From: Roseiarcus sp963770035
GTDB taxonomy: Bacteria; Pseudomonadota; Alphaproteobacteria; Rhizobiales; Beijerinckiaceae
Assembly: GCA_963770035.1 (NCBI GenBank)
Contig: CAVYON010000053.1
Coordinates: forward strand, 248,001-312,000
Length of the DNA stretch: 64,000 bases
Reading direction: 5' to 3'
Position 1 is the stretch's first letter. Every line of letters starts with the position of its first letter. A program made the translations under genes and the position numbers. The notes under the pieces are model-generated. The model searched no databases. It was given only the letters and a program-made list of their open reading frames with translations, and was not told where the DNA came from. Below are positions 7,937 to 16,618 of the stretch, piece after piece.

Positions 7937-8992
7937 CTACCGGATCGGCGGAGCATATTGGATGCCGCCGGCGTTCCAGAGCTCGTTCAGGCCGCGCGGG
8001 ATGGCAAGCGGCGACTTGACGCCGAGATTGCGGTCGAACACTTCGCCGTAGTTGCCGACGGCTCGAATGACGTTCACGGCCCACGAGGCGCCCAGGCCCA
8101 AGTCCTCGCCGAAGGCGCCCGACGTGCCGACGAGGCGCATGACCTCAGGCTTCTGCGACCGCATGGCCTCGCCGAGCGTCCGCTGGCTGACGCCGAGTTC
8201 CTCGGCGTTGAGCATGGCGAAATGGACCCAACGCACGATCTCGATCCAGTTCGGATCGTTCTGCCGCACGACGGGTCCCAGCGGCTCTTTCGAAACGACG
8301 TCGGGTAGAATGACATGGGCGCGTGGATTCTTGAGCCGCTGGCGCAAGGCGTAGAGCTGCGACAGATCGCTCGTCATCACGTTGCAAACACCGGAGTCGT
8401 AAGCGCCGATCAACTCCTCGATCGTATCCGCCGGCACCGGCTGCAGGACCATGTGATTGGCGGAGAAGAAGTCGGCGAGATTGTCGATCGTCGTCGTGCC
8501 GGAGAGCGCGCAGACGCGCGCGCCGTCGAGTTCGTTGGCTGAGGAGACCCGCATGGCGCGCGGCGCCATGAAGCCCTGTCCGTCGTAGTAGGTGACGCCC
8601 ACGAACGCCAGGCCGTAGGCGACCTCTCGCCCCATCGTCCAAGTCGAATTGCGCGACAGCACGTCGATCTTCCCGTCGCGCAGCGCTTGAAAGCGCACCT
8701 CCGCGGAGAGCGGAACGAGCTTGATCCGGTTGGGGTCGCCGAAGATCGCCGCGGCGATCGCGCGGCAGAAATCGACGTCGAAGCCCGACCAGGCGCCGCG
8801 GTCGTCCATATAGGAAAAGCCCGGAAGGCCCTGATTGACGCCACAGAGAAGCGAGCCGCGCGCCTTGACCGTTTCCAGCGTCTGGGCCGAGACGCCGGAC
8901 GCGGCGAGGATAAGCGCGATCGTCACGAGCGCCGCCCGAAGGCTCACCCGAATCGCCGCTTCAAGCGCGATGCCCATGCCGAGACTCGCCAA
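7937..8992 (-). CDS. aapJ: General amino-acid ABC transporter, periplasmic binding protein
   Basis: 351 residues. A signal peptide (VSLRAALVTIALILAASGVSAQ) is followed by a type-II periplasmic binding fold: RGSLLCGVNQGLPGFSYMDD, WSGFDVDFCRAIAAAIFGD, DVLSRNSTWTMGRE and the tail GLGASWAVNVIRAVGNYGEV. These are signature stretches of AapJ/BztA, which deliver L-amino acids to the AapQMP/BztBCD transporter. No permease or ATPase gene is adjacent, so it must work with proteins encoded elsewhere or be an orphan paralogue. The ATG at 8992 was used; a shorter start at the second methionine is also possible. Confidence 0.88.
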   Translation of the reverse strand: MASLGMGIALEAAIRVSLRAALVTIALILAASGVSAQTLETVKARGSLLCGVNQGLPGFSYMDDRGAWSGFDVDFCRAIAAAIFGDPNRIKLVPLSAEVRFQALRDGKIDVLSRNSTWTMGREVAYGLAFVGVTYYDGQGFMAPRAMRVSSANELDGARVCALSGTTTIDNLADFFSANHMVLQPVPADTIEELIGAYDSGVCNVMTSDLSQLYALRQRLKNPRAHVILPDVVSKEPLGPVVRQNDPNWIEIVRWVHFAMLNAEELGVSQRTLGEAMRSQKPEVMRLVGTSGAFGEDLGLGASWAVNVIRAVGNYGEVFDRNLGVKSPLAIPRGLNELWNAGGIQYAPPIR

Positions 8993-9187
8993 GTTCGTTC
9001 AGACCCTGGCAGACTAGCGGCACGGCGGCGGCCCTGTCAGCAGGCATGTGAACCGCGAGTCGCTGCGGACCGAGCGGTCGGCTTCAAGGAGGCGGCGCCG
9101 CAGACGGGATCGTTCGACTGGCGCTTGACCGGATCAACGGGCGCGCCCCCACCACCGGCCATTCGGCCGGTCCCTCCCCGATTCTCG

Positions 9188-9435
9188 GCTACGGGATGCA
9201 CACATCTCTCGCGGCTCGCTGCCGACGTGCCCGACCCGCGGAGGGCGGCTTCCTCACCCCTTGTGGGGGAGGATTGAGCAGGGGGGTCGCGCCGAACTTC
9301 GAAAACTTGGCGCCATTTCCCCCGAATGAGAGGTCGGCGCGACCCCCCACCCTGTCCCGCCCCCACAAGGGGGGCGGGGACGCTAGCCGCCATTGAGCGG
9401 CGCACGCCTGCTAAAAGATGTGTGCATCCCGTAGC
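9188..9435. mobile_element. MITE-like element, 248 bp, with 20-bp terminal inverted repeats
   Basis: The ends are GCTACGGGATGCACACATCT (9188-9207) and its exact reverse complement (9416-9435). The element is flanked by an 8-bp direct repeat, GATTCTCG, at 9180-9187 and 9436-9443, as expected for target-site duplication. The interior holds a second inverted repeat (CCCCTTGTGGGGG...GGGTCGCGCC facing GGCGCGACCCCCC...CCCCCACAAGGGG) and no plausible coding region. It therefore looks like a non-autonomous transposon inserted between aapJ and the esterase gene. The parent transposase is not in the window. Confidence 0.8.
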
Positions 9436-9528
9436 GATTCTCGGGGGAGGATGGCGAACGTCCTGATGGGCGCATACAATTGTGGTCTTGCGTCCCAGCG
9501 AAGGGGGCCACAGCCGGAGCCGAATCTC

Positions 9529-10419
9529 ATGGCCGAGCGCGAGATCGACGCAATCCGGGCTTTGTTGACAGGCAAGCCCAGGCCGGTCGGGTGGGCCGCA
9601 CGCCGGGAGCGGCTCGACGAGGTCGGCGCCGTCTGGCCGGTCGCCGAGGATGTGACGCTCGAAGCGGTGAACGCCGGCGGACCGCCGGGCGAGGTTTCCA
9701 TTGTTCCCGGGAGCGATCCCTCCAAGGTCCTCCTCATTTTCCACGGCGGAGGCTATTGCTCCGGGTCGATCGTCAGCCACCGGCGGATGGTCACCGAGGC
9801 GGGTCGCGCCTGCGGCGCGCGGACGCTCGCGCTCGGCTACCGGCTGGCGCCGGAGCATCCCTTCCCGGCCGCGCTCGACGACGCCCTCGCCGCCTGGCGA
9901 TATCTGCGCGACGGCGGGATCGAGGCCGCCCGGATCCTCGTCGGCGGCGACAGCGCCGGCGCCGGATTGACGCTGGCGCTCATGCAAAGGCTGCGCGATG
10001 CGGGCGAGGCGCTTCCGGCCGGCGGCTGGCTGGTTTCGCCGTGGACCGACCTGACGATGTCCGGCGATACGCTGGCGAGCAAGGACGCGGTGGATCCGCT
10101 GATCCACAAGCCATATCTCGAGGAGTTGGCGTCAGCCTATGTTCCGGCCGGGATGGATCGCAGGGACCCGCTGATCTCGCCGCTGTTCGCCAACCTTGCC
10201 GGCCTGCCGCCTCTGCTCGTCCAGGTCGGCTCCGAGGAGACGCTGCTCGCCGACGCGACCCGGTTCGCTCAGGCCGCCGGCGCCGCGCAGGTCTCGGTGA
10301 CGCTGGAAGTCTGGCCCCACATGATTCATGCGTGGCCGCTATGGAATGCGCGTCTGGAAGCGGGCCGGCAGGCGCTGGCGAATCTCGGCGCATGGTCGAG
10401 GACGCTTTTGCCCCTGTAA
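9529..10419 (+). CDS. Alpha/beta hydrolase, HSL-type esterase/lipase
   Basis: 296 residues. It carries the hormone-sensitive-lipase oxyanion motif HGGGYCSGS, the nucleophile elbow GGDSAGAGLT, an LPPLLVQVGSEETLLAD acid motif and the catalytic His in WPHMIHAWP. Such enzymes hydrolyse short-chain esters; the substrate is unknown. The start at ATG 9529 (MAEREIDAIR) fits the family; the frame is open further upstream towards the MITE end. The last part of this gene has a degenerate second copy at about 11035-11100 (see the duplicated cassette). Confidence 0.85.
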   Translation: MAEREIDAIRALLTGKPRPVGWAARRERLDEVGAVWPVAEDVTLEAVNAGGPPGEVSIVPGSDPSKVLLIFHGGGYCSGSIVSHRRMVTEAGRACGARTLALGYRLAPEHPFPAALDDALAAWRYLRDGGIEAARILVGGDSAGAGLTLALMQRLRDAGEALPAGGWLVSPWTDLTMSGDTLASKDAVDPLIHKPYLEELASAYVPAGMDRRDPLISPLFANLAGLPPLLVQVGSEETLLADATRFAQAAGAAQVSVTLEVWPHMIHAWPLWNARLEAGRQALANLGAWSRTLLPL

Positions 10420-10495
10420 AGCTCGAAGCTCGCGTCTCGCCACGATGGACCACCAGGGACAGAAGGATCGCTCGCAGCCCGATGGTCCCGGTCGG

Positions 10496-10856
10496 TTACG
10501 CCAGCCCAGTCATCGGCGCCTTCGCGATAGAGTGCGCTGTGGTCCCGGCGAGCGCGTCGCAGGCCTCGGCGATCAGAAATCTTGAGCTTTGGCAGGGCGG
10601 CTCGCGCCCTCGCCTCGGCGCGGTCCAGGCCGTTGCCGACATCCGACGGCAGCGGCTTCATTTGGCTCATCAGCTGACCGACATGCCAAAGCCAGTCACG
10701 CGCCGCGCGAACCGGCGCGACCAGTTCATCGATCTGGTCGCTGAGTCCCTCGGCCAGGCCGCCGCTGACCTCCATCGCGTAGGCGATATCAATGACGAAC
10801 TCGCACATGGTGCGCGTCGTTCCGTACCGAGCATACAGGACATGATCGTCGATCAC
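10496..10856 (-). CDS. Conserved hypothetical protein, copy A of a tandem pair (late frame shift)
   Basis: Starts at GTG 10856 behind a strong GGGGAGGAGG ribosome site. The main part (YARYGTTRTMCEFVIDIAYAM, LSDQIDELVAPVRAARDWLWHVGQLMS, LPKLK) is helical with no signal or membrane segment. Aligned with copy B (11146-11505), copy A has one extra base near 10578; beyond it the true tail (LIAEACDALAGTTAHS...) ends at 10496. Without correction the frame runs on to 10326 into the esterase gene. About 120 residues after correction. I do not recognise the family, but keeping two copies of this sequence argues that it is coding. Confidence 0.6.
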
Positions 10857-11029
10857 GCGGCCTCCTCCCCTTTCGCTTCCGCAAGCCTCGGCCGACGCCA
10901 TCCGGGCCGCGCCCCCTCGATGGATTGGACGGCGACCTTCTCGCTGACCTGCGCCGCGGCTAAGAACCGGCGCCAGCGTACCGCAATCTCGAACAAACAC
11001 GTCTATACTTAGGTCTAATTCGAGTCGCC

Positions 11030-11145
11030 CACAATTCTTGCGTGGCCGCGTTGGAACGCGAGCCCGGAGGCGGGCCGGCTGGCGCCCGTCCGCGGCGCGT
11101 ACGCGCGCCGCTGCCTGACGAAGGCAGCGTCGACCCCGAGGGTCG
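11030..11145 (+). pseudogene. Remnant of a second esterase 3' end
   Basis: The stretch from about 11035 to 11100 aligns with 10325-10385, the end of the esterase gene: translation gives AWPRWNASPEAGR against AWPLWNARLEAGR. Nothing upstream of it matches. It is followed by copy B of the unknown gene in the same arrangement as the first unit, so this is the truncated left part of a tandem duplication. Confidence 0.6.
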
Positions 11146-11505
11146 TCACATCAGCGCATAATGCGGCCGCGCCGCGGTGGACGGCGGCTTGACTACGATC
11201 AGCGAATCGCAGGCCTCGCCGATCAGCGTCTTGAGTTTCGGCAGGGCTTCGAGCGCTCGCTCTTCGGCGGACACAACGCCACGGTCGAAGTCGGTCGGCA
11301 GCGGCCTCGTCTAACTCATCAACTGGCCGACATGCCAAAGCCAGTCGCGCGCCGAGCGGACCGGCGCCACCACTTCGTCCATACGATCGCTGAGGCCGTC
11401 GTCCAGTCCGCCGCTCGCTTCCATGGCGTAGGCCAAGCCGGTCACGAACTCGCACAGCGTGCACGTGGCTCCGAAACGGGCGTAATGTTCATGGTTGTCG
11501 TTCAC
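11146..11505 (-). pseudogene. Copy B of the tandem hypothetical pair, with in-frame amber stop
   Basis: GTG start at 11505 with ribosome site GGGAGGAGG. The sequence HYARFGATCTLCEFVTGLAYAM ... DEVVAPVRSARDWLWHVGQLMS parallels copy A closely. At 11311-11313 a TAG replaces the CAA (Gln) of copy A; beyond it the same frame remains open and homologous (LPTDFDRG, LEALPKLKTLIGEACDSLI) to the TGA at 11146. The full product would be 119 residues and the truncated one 64. A point mutation rather than an indel broke this copy, unlike most broken genes in the window. Confidence 0.6.
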
Positions 11506-11717
11506 GGCCGCACCTCCTCCCAAAAATCGTCCCCGCAGCCCCGGACGCTTAACTGGGCCTTTGCTCGCCCCGCGTGGGGTCGTCGGCCTCTTGAGAAGCT
11601 GCGCTGGCTCTCCCCGCCGTGACGCGCAACTTTGTTTCTATTCAACATAGTTACGCGCGCATTTTGCTACAGCAATGCGACAGAATGCCGCTCCCTACAC
11701 GCCTGCGCCAACCCCCA

Positions 11718-12560
11718 CTACTCTGCCGCGTCGGTCGTCAGCGCCCAGCCATCGCCGCAAAGCCAAGCCTTATCAGGCGCGTCGGGGCCGAACTTGAGCC
11801 AGCGCACTCGCTCCGCGCCGCCGTGACGGAACGCCGCATCGAGCCGTCGCCCGATGTCCGCGTCCTGGGCGCCCTCGCAGGCGATGAACACAACGCCGCT
11901 GAAAAGCTTCGCCGGCCACCCATCGGATTCGGTCAGCGGGCGCGTGACCATGAGCATGGCGCCGGAGGAATGGGCCGCCTGTAGCGGAAACAGCAGGCGC
12001 CCGCCCGGGTTCAGAGCGTCGAGCCACGCCCGGACGGGATGCGAAGCGGCGGCGTTGACATAGATCGCGTCGGCCTTCGGCAGGCCGTCGGTCACGCCGG
12101 AGCCCGCCCTCACCTCGACCTGCGCATAGGTCGCGAGATTCTGCCGCGCCCGTTCGGCGATGTCGGCCACGATCTCGTAGGCGAAGACCCTTCCGGACGG
12201 GCCGGCGAGGCGAGCGAGGATGGCGGTGTAGTAGCCCGCCCCCGCCCCGATCTGCACGACCGTCTCGCCCTCGCGGACGGCGAGCGCTGCGAGACATTGG
12301 GCGTGCAGCGAAGGCTGGCCGTTATTGATGCCGCGCCGGTCGTCGATGGCGATCAGAACGTCGTCGTAAAGGCTCGCAATGTCGCGCTCGCCCTCCTGCC
12401 GGCCGGAAAAGCCGCCCGACACGCGCCACGGCGGCGGCCCGGCGAAATCCTCGCGCGGCGCCGCGGCGTAGGCCGCCTCGATCCGCGGGTCGACGACGCC
12501 GGCCAGGCGCATGATGCGGCGGGCGTAGCTCTTGCGCAGCGTTTGCGAGCGATCCGGCAT
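11718..12560 (-). CDS. Protein-L-isoaspartate O-methyltransferase-like protein
   Basis: 280 residues from ATG 12560. It has the PCMT pattern: an N-terminal helix pair ending in ..VVDPRIEAAYAAAPREDFAGP, the QPSLHAQCLAAL segment and the SAM-binding motif I VVQIGAGAGYYTAILARLAG, followed by VFAYEIVADIAERARQNL. True PCMTs have an ISQPxxVA motif in place of NNGQPSLHAQ, so it may act on another substrate. The C-terminal region, KLFSGVVFIACEG...W, is longer than in standard PCMT. It is divergent from the haloperoxidase-like gene at 12837, with no operon partner visible. Confidence 0.8.
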   Translation of the reverse strand: MPDRSQTLRKSYARRIMRLAGVVDPRIEAAYAAAPREDFAGPPPWRVSGGFSGRQEGERDIASLYDDVLIAIDDRRGINNGQPSLHAQCLAALAVREGETVVQIGAGAGYYTAILARLAGPSGRVFAYEIVADIAERARQNLATYAQVEVRAGSGVTDGLPKADAIYVNAAASHPVRAWLDALNPGGRLLFPLQAAHSSGAMLMVTRPLTESDGWPAKLFSGVVFIACEGAQDADIGRRLDAAFRHGGAERVRWLKFGPDAPDKAWLCGDGWALTTDAAE

Positions 12561-12836
12561 CGGCTTCCCCGTTCGGCTGTCCGCGAGCGCCGATGGCGCC
12601 CCGGTTGGCCGGCGGCCCCGTCGGCTCGCGCCTCCACGAAAAACGCGCGGCGCGCGAATTTGGCGCGCCAATCGCGAATTCGGCAAGGACAATGTCGGGA
12701 AGCTCGCGCGCGGATGACCGGACAATTTCCAACGGCGGACGTCGCGATCCGTGTGCTATGAACGCAGCGCTTTGCAAGGGAGACCGGGAAGACGCGTTCC
12801 GCCCATCGCGACGCCCCCGGAATGAGGGAGAACGAC

Positions 12837-13658
12837 ATGCCGACGATCACCACGCGCGACGGAACCCAGATTTACTACAACGACACGCGCCAAGGACAGC
12901 CCGTCGTCTTCAGCCACGGCTGGCCGCTCACCAGCGACGCTTTCGAGGACCAGATGATGTTCCTCGCCAACCATGGTTATCGCTGCATCGCTCACGACCG
13001 GCGCGGTCATGGGCGGTCGAGCCAGCCGTGGGACGGCAACGACATGGATCATTACGCCAACGATCTCGCCGACCTTGCGGGCCATCTGAACCTGCGCGAC
13101 GCGATCCATATCGGCCATTCGACCGGCGGCGGCGAGGCCGTCCGCTACGTCGCGCATCACGGGCTGCACCGGGTCGCCAAGCTCGTGCTGATCGGCGCGG
13201 TGCCGCCGATCATGGTGAAGACGGAGGCCCATCCCGGCGGCCTGCCGATCGAGGTCTTCGACGGCATCCGCAAGGCCGTGGCCGCCGACCGCTCGCAATT
13301 CTTCAAGGAGCTGCCGACGGCTTTCTACGGCTTCAACCGGCCGGGCGCGAAGGTCAGCGAGGGCCTGCGCAATTCGTTCTGGCTGCAAGGCATGATGGGC
13401 TCGCTCAAGGCCGAGTACGACTGCGTCAAGGCGTTCTCCGAGACCGACTTCACCGAGGATCTGAAGATGATCAAGGTCCCGACGCTGATTCTGCACGGCG
13501 ACGACGACCAGATCGTGCCGATCGGCAATTCGGCGCAGCTTTCGGTCAAGCTGATCCAGAACGCGACCCTCAAGGTCTATCCCGGCGCGCCGCACGGGAT
13601 GTGCTCGACCGAGAAGGACAAGGTCAACGCCGACCTCCTGGCGTTCATCCGGAGCTGA
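12837..13658 (+). CDS. Alpha/beta hydrolase, non-heme chloroperoxidase type
   Basis: 273 residues. The nucleophile S95 lies in GHSTGGGEAVRYV, the signature of cofactor-free haloperoxidases/perhydrolases; HGWPLTSDAFEDQM supplies the oxyanion loop, GDDDQIVP the acid and APHGMC the catalytic His. Substrates are probably esters or small acids; halogenation is usually a side reaction of the peracid formed. The ATG at 12837 follows a GGGAGAACGAC ribosome site. A strong terminator lies directly after the stop, so this is a single-gene transcript. Confidence 0.87.
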   Translation: MPTITTRDGTQIYYNDTRQGQPVVFSHGWPLTSDAFEDQMMFLANHGYRCIAHDRRGHGRSSQPWDGNDMDHYANDLADLAGHLNLRDAIHIGHSTGGGEAVRYVAHHGLHRVAKLVLIGAVPPIMVKTEAHPGGLPIEVFDGIRKAVAADRSQFFKELPTAFYGFNRPGAKVSEGLRNSFWLQGMMGSLKAEYDCVKAFSETDFTEDLKMIKVPTLILHGDDDQIVPIGNSAQLSVKLIQNATLKVYPGAPHGMCSTEKDKVNADLLAFIRS

Positions 13659-13661
13659 CGC

Positions 13662-13697
13662 GGCCGCCGGCGCCGAATCGGCGCCGGCGGCCCTTTT
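13662..13697 (+). terminator. Rho-independent terminator
   Basis: A perfect 14-bp GC-rich stem (13662-13675 with 13679-13692), a three-base AAT loop and a following CTTTT. It comes four bases after the hydrolase stop and 12 bp before the next start. Confidence 0.85.
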
Positions 13698-13708
13698 CGG
13701 AGCGTTCG

Positions 13709-14422
13709 ATGTCCGACACGACCGCCTATCCCGTCACCCCGATGAACCGAGTGCGGCGCCGGAACGAGCGCGGCTCGTACGACCGCGTAACCGTGCACGC
13801 GATCCTCGACGCGGCGGCGCTCTGCCATGTCGCCTACGTCGTCGACGGCCAGCCCTATTGCACGCCGACGCTGTTCTGGCGCGAGGAGGACCGCCTCTAC
13901 TGGCACGGATCGAGCGCGAGCCGCATGTTGCGCAACGAGTCGGCGGGCGAGCCGGTCTGCCTGACGGTGAGCCACCTGGACGGACTGGTGCTGGCGCGCT
14001 CGGGCTTCAACCACTCAGCCGACTATCGCTCGGCGATGGCGTTCGGCCACGCCCGGGTCGTCGACGACCCGGACGAGAAAACGCGCGCGCTCGCCGCCAT
14101 GATCGATCGCTTCTATCCCGGCAGATGGGCGACGCTGAGACCGGCGAAGGAGCTGGAGATCAAGGCGACGCGGGTGGTCGGCATGACCATCGAAGCGGCC
14201 TCCGCAAAGATCCGCGCCAAGGGCCTCGCGGACGACGAGGAAGACTACGCCCTGTCGGTCTGGGCCGAGCGCATTCCGGTCCGCACCGTGCTTGGGGCGC
14301 CGGAGCCCTGCCCGCGGCTCGCCCCAGGCGTCGAGCGGCCTGCGGCCATCGCCGGCTATTGGGACGGCCGGCCGATCGAGGAGGCGCTGACGGAAGCCCA
14401 CGCGGCGACCTTTCCGCGCTGA
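13709..14422 (+). CDS. FMN-binding split-barrel protein, pyridoxamine 5'-phosphate oxidase family
   Basis: 237 residues. The N-terminal MNRVRRRNERGSYD and HAILDAAALCHVAYVVDGQPYCTPTLFWRE, followed by LYWHGSSASRMLRN and VCLTVSHLDGLVLARSGFNHS, is the pattern of the Pyridox_ox_2 group (flavin-nucleotide-binding, NimA-like). Homologues bind FMN or a related cofactor; the reaction of this branch is not established. Together with the GFA gene 23 bp downstream and the small exported protein after it, it looks like an operon behind the terminator at 13662. No membrane segments. Confidence 0.82.
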   Translation: MSDTTAYPVTPMNRVRRRNERGSYDRVTVHAILDAAALCHVAYVVDGQPYCTPTLFWREEDRLYWHGSSASRMLRNESAGEPVCLTVSHLDGLVLARSGFNHSADYRSAMAFGHARVVDDPDEKTRALAAMIDRFYPGRWATLRPAKELEIKATRVVGMTIEAASAKIRAKGLADDEEDYALSVWAERIPVRTVLGAPEPCPRLAPGVERPAAIAGYWDGRPIEEALTEAHAATFPR

Positions 14423-14445
14423 GCCTTTCGCCAAAGGAGGAGACG

Positions 14446-14910
14446 ATGAGCGCATTGGAGGGCGGCTGCGCGTGCGGCCACGTCCGGGTGAGGCTTCAGT
14501 CGAAGCCGATGTTCGTCCATTGCTGCCATTGCCGGGAGTGCCAGCGGCAGACCGGCAGCGCGTTCGTCATCAACGCCCTGATCGAGACGAGCCGGGTCGA
14601 GCGGCTCGCGGGCGACACGCAGGCGGTTGCGACGCCGGCGGAGAGCGGCGTCCCGCAAATCATCCATCGCTGCCCGGCGTGCAAGGTCGCCGTCTGGAGC
14701 CATTACGGCGGGCGTCGACAGTTGAGCTTCATCCGCGTGGGCGCGCTCGACGCGCCCGCGGCGCTGCCGCCGGACGTCCACATCTACACGCGCTCGAAGC
14801 TCCCCTGGGTGGCGCTGCCCGAGGGCGTGCCCGCATTCGCGGCCTATTACAACTCGAAAGCGCTGTGGCCGACCGAAAGCCTGGCGCGACGCAAGGCGCT
14901 GTTTGGATGA
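14446..14910 (+). CDS. GFA family zinc-binding protein
   Basis: 154 residues with the GFA (glutathione-dependent formaldehyde-activating enzyme-like) cysteine pattern: GGCACGHV (C8, C10), HCCHCRECQ (C26-C32) and a later CPACK pair, binding two zinc ions in the structural fold. Most members are of unknown function and only a few have been linked to formaldehyde handling. It has a strong ribosome site (AAAGGAGGAGACG) and its stop overlaps the next start as ATGA, so it is translationally coupled to the gene at 14907. Confidence 0.87.
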   Translation: MSALEGGCACGHVRVRLQSKPMFVHCCHCRECQRQTGSAFVINALIETSRVERLAGDTQAVATPAESGVPQIIHRCPACKVAVWSHYGGRRQLSFIRVGALDAPAALPPDVHIYTRSKLPWVALPEGVPAFAAYYNSKALWPTESLARRKALFG

Positions 14911-15305
14911 GACGGACCGGGCGATGGGCCGCGGCGGCGCTCCTCGCGGCGGCGGCGAGCGCTCCCCTCGTCGCTTCCGCGGACGACGCCGCGCCGCCCG
15001 CCAACACGCTCATGGATATGCGGCGCGCATTCGCCGCCTGCCTGTCGCAAACCCCGCTCGCCGCGGGTTCGCGCGTCACCATCGCCTTCATGATGAAACG
15101 CGACGGCTCGATCTTCGGCCGGCCGCGCATCACCTTCGCCCGGCTCGAGGGCGACGCCGACGCCAAAGCCCGCTTCGTCGACGACGCACGGCGGGCGGTC
15201 GACGCCTGCCTGCCGCTCCGCGTGACGCCTGCGCTGGGCGGAGCCATCGCCGGGCGCATCTTCACCATTACGCTCGGACGCGAGCGCCCTTCGTCGGGGG
15301 CCTGA
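14907..15305 (+). CDS. Small exported protein, TonB C-terminal-like
   Basis: 132 residues from the ATG at 14907, overlapping the GFA stop. A signal peptide (WAAAALLAAAASAPLVASA) is followed by a domain with RVTIAFMMKRDGSIFGRPR, a run of acidic and basic helices with FVDDARRAVDACLPLRVTP, and FTITLG at the end. This pattern (a strand, a helix carrying AxxAC-P, a terminal strand) resembles the TonB C-terminal/energy-transducer fold found in periplasmic orphans of Rhizobiales. Role unknown. Confidence 0.65.
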   Translation: MRRTGRWAAAALLAAAASAPLVASADDAAPPANTLMDMRRAFAACLSQTPLAAGSRVTIAFMMKRDGSIFGRPRITFARLEGDADAKARFVDDARRAVDACLPLRVTPALGGAIAGRIFTITLGRERPSSGA

Positions 15306-15432
15306 GCCGGCGCCTGCGTCAATGTCGCGCAAATGTCCCGGTGCGACGATTTACCTACTTTCCAGCAAGCAAGCTATGCTGCATTGCAACATACCCCGGG
15401 GCAAACGAGGACGGGAGGGAGCAAGCGCGGAC

Positions 15433-16074
15433 ATGTCAATAACGCTTCCAAATTCACGGACCTGCATCGCAACTCTGACGCCGAAGCACGCGCGGCTGCA
15501 GACCCTCCTCGAGACCTCCGCAAGAAGCGTCGAGCGCGACGCCAGGACTCGGCGGCCCGACGTCGTGGACCTCCAGCGTCGGGCGATAGCCTCGCTTCAG
15601 GAATGCGCCGATGTCGCTCTGAGTCTCGCCGAATGCCTGGGCGACGGTCTCTGCCCGCGCGAAGCCGCCTGCCTGCACCTCGGCGACTGGAATCACTGCA
15701 ACGCCTGCTTCAGCGCGCAACTCAGCCGGTTCCTCGATCAGGCCGGCAAGTTCATGAACGCGGTCGTGGTCAACACCACGCCTCGACCGCTCCACCCGAC
15801 CAAGGCGAGGCCGCAGCGGCCGACCGCTTTCGACGCCTTCTCCGAGCGCGCCGCGACGTTCACCGAGGCCCAGCAGCGGGTGTTCGAACTGCTCATCACC
15901 GGTCTGCCGAACAAGCTGATCGCCTACGAGATCGGCGTGTCCGAGGCGACGGTCAAGGCGCATGTCAGCGCCGTGCTGCGCAAACTCCAGGTGAGAAGCC
16001 GCGCGCAGGCGATCGCGCTCTCCTCCGCCTTCGAGCGCACCCACCACGGGGCGATGAGCGCAGCGACGGCGTGA
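15433..16074 (+). CDS. LuxR-type HTH regulator with N-terminal cysteine cluster
   Basis: 213 residues. The C-terminal third is a LuxR/GerE helix-turn-helix (FTEAQQRVFELLITGLPNKL, then IAYEIGVSEATVKAHVSAVL). There is no receiver or autoinducer domain. Instead the N-terminal half has cysteines in ECADVALSLAEC, then LCPREAAC and NHCNAC, which could bind metal or respond to redox. The start at ATG 15433 was chosen for the GGGAGGGAGC upstream; an in-frame ATG at 15376 would add 19 residues. Nothing adjacent reveals its target. Confidence 0.75.
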   Translation: MSITLPNSRTCIATLTPKHARLQTLLETSARSVERDARTRRPDVVDLQRRAIASLQECADVALSLAECLGDGLCPREAACLHLGDWNHCNACFSAQLSRFLDQAGKFMNAVVVNTTPRPLHPTKARPQRPTAFDAFSERAATFTEAQQRVFELLITGLPNKLIAYEIGVSEATVKAHVSAVLRKLQVRSRAQAIALSSAFERTHHGAMSAATA

Positions 16075-16618
16075 CTGCGAAGGCGGAGACGGAGACACGG
16101 ATCCGCGCCAGCTGACCCTCACCCTGCCGCTTCTCCGCATCGCGCTTCCGGCGTGTCCCGCAGGAGACCGGCCAATCGGCAGCGAGGAAACGCGATCGCT
16201 GGGCGGACCTAGCTCAGCGCCAGGGCGGGCGGCGTCGACGGCGCGAAAAACGCCTATGCGATCCCATCGGCCTGCAGACCGACCCGGCGGCGCGACTTTT
16301 GGCCGCGCGTCTCGCGGCGCTGGCGTGAACGCAGCGCCGCCGCGGCGGGCGCCCGCGGAGACGGTGCAACCGGATTGCAGCGGACTCGGACGCCTCGGCT
16401 CCGCCGCCTGTTCAGCGCCTTTTTGCCCTGCTCTGGCACAAATTTGCCCTGTTAAGCCGCCTGATAGTGCCCTGTTCCATCGCCCGCCCCGACCTGCAAC
16501 TTACCGATTGCGGTCAAGCAACAGGCTGATATTCAATGGTTATCAAGCGCGGGCGACAATCTACGGCAAAAAAACCGCCCGTCTATCAGGTCACGTCGTC
16601 GCCGGCGGGAGCGCTCGT
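16075..16618. other. Non-coding stretch with short GCCCTG repeats
   Basis: No frame here resembles a protein. Around 16425-16480 the sequence TTTGCCCTG recurs (TTTTTGCCCTG, AAATTTGCCCTGTT, AGTGCCCTGTT) at roughly 25-bp intervals, and 16560-16590 is locally AT-rich with a run of seven A. It may be a worn mobile-element remnant; nothing firmer can be said. Confidence 0.3.
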
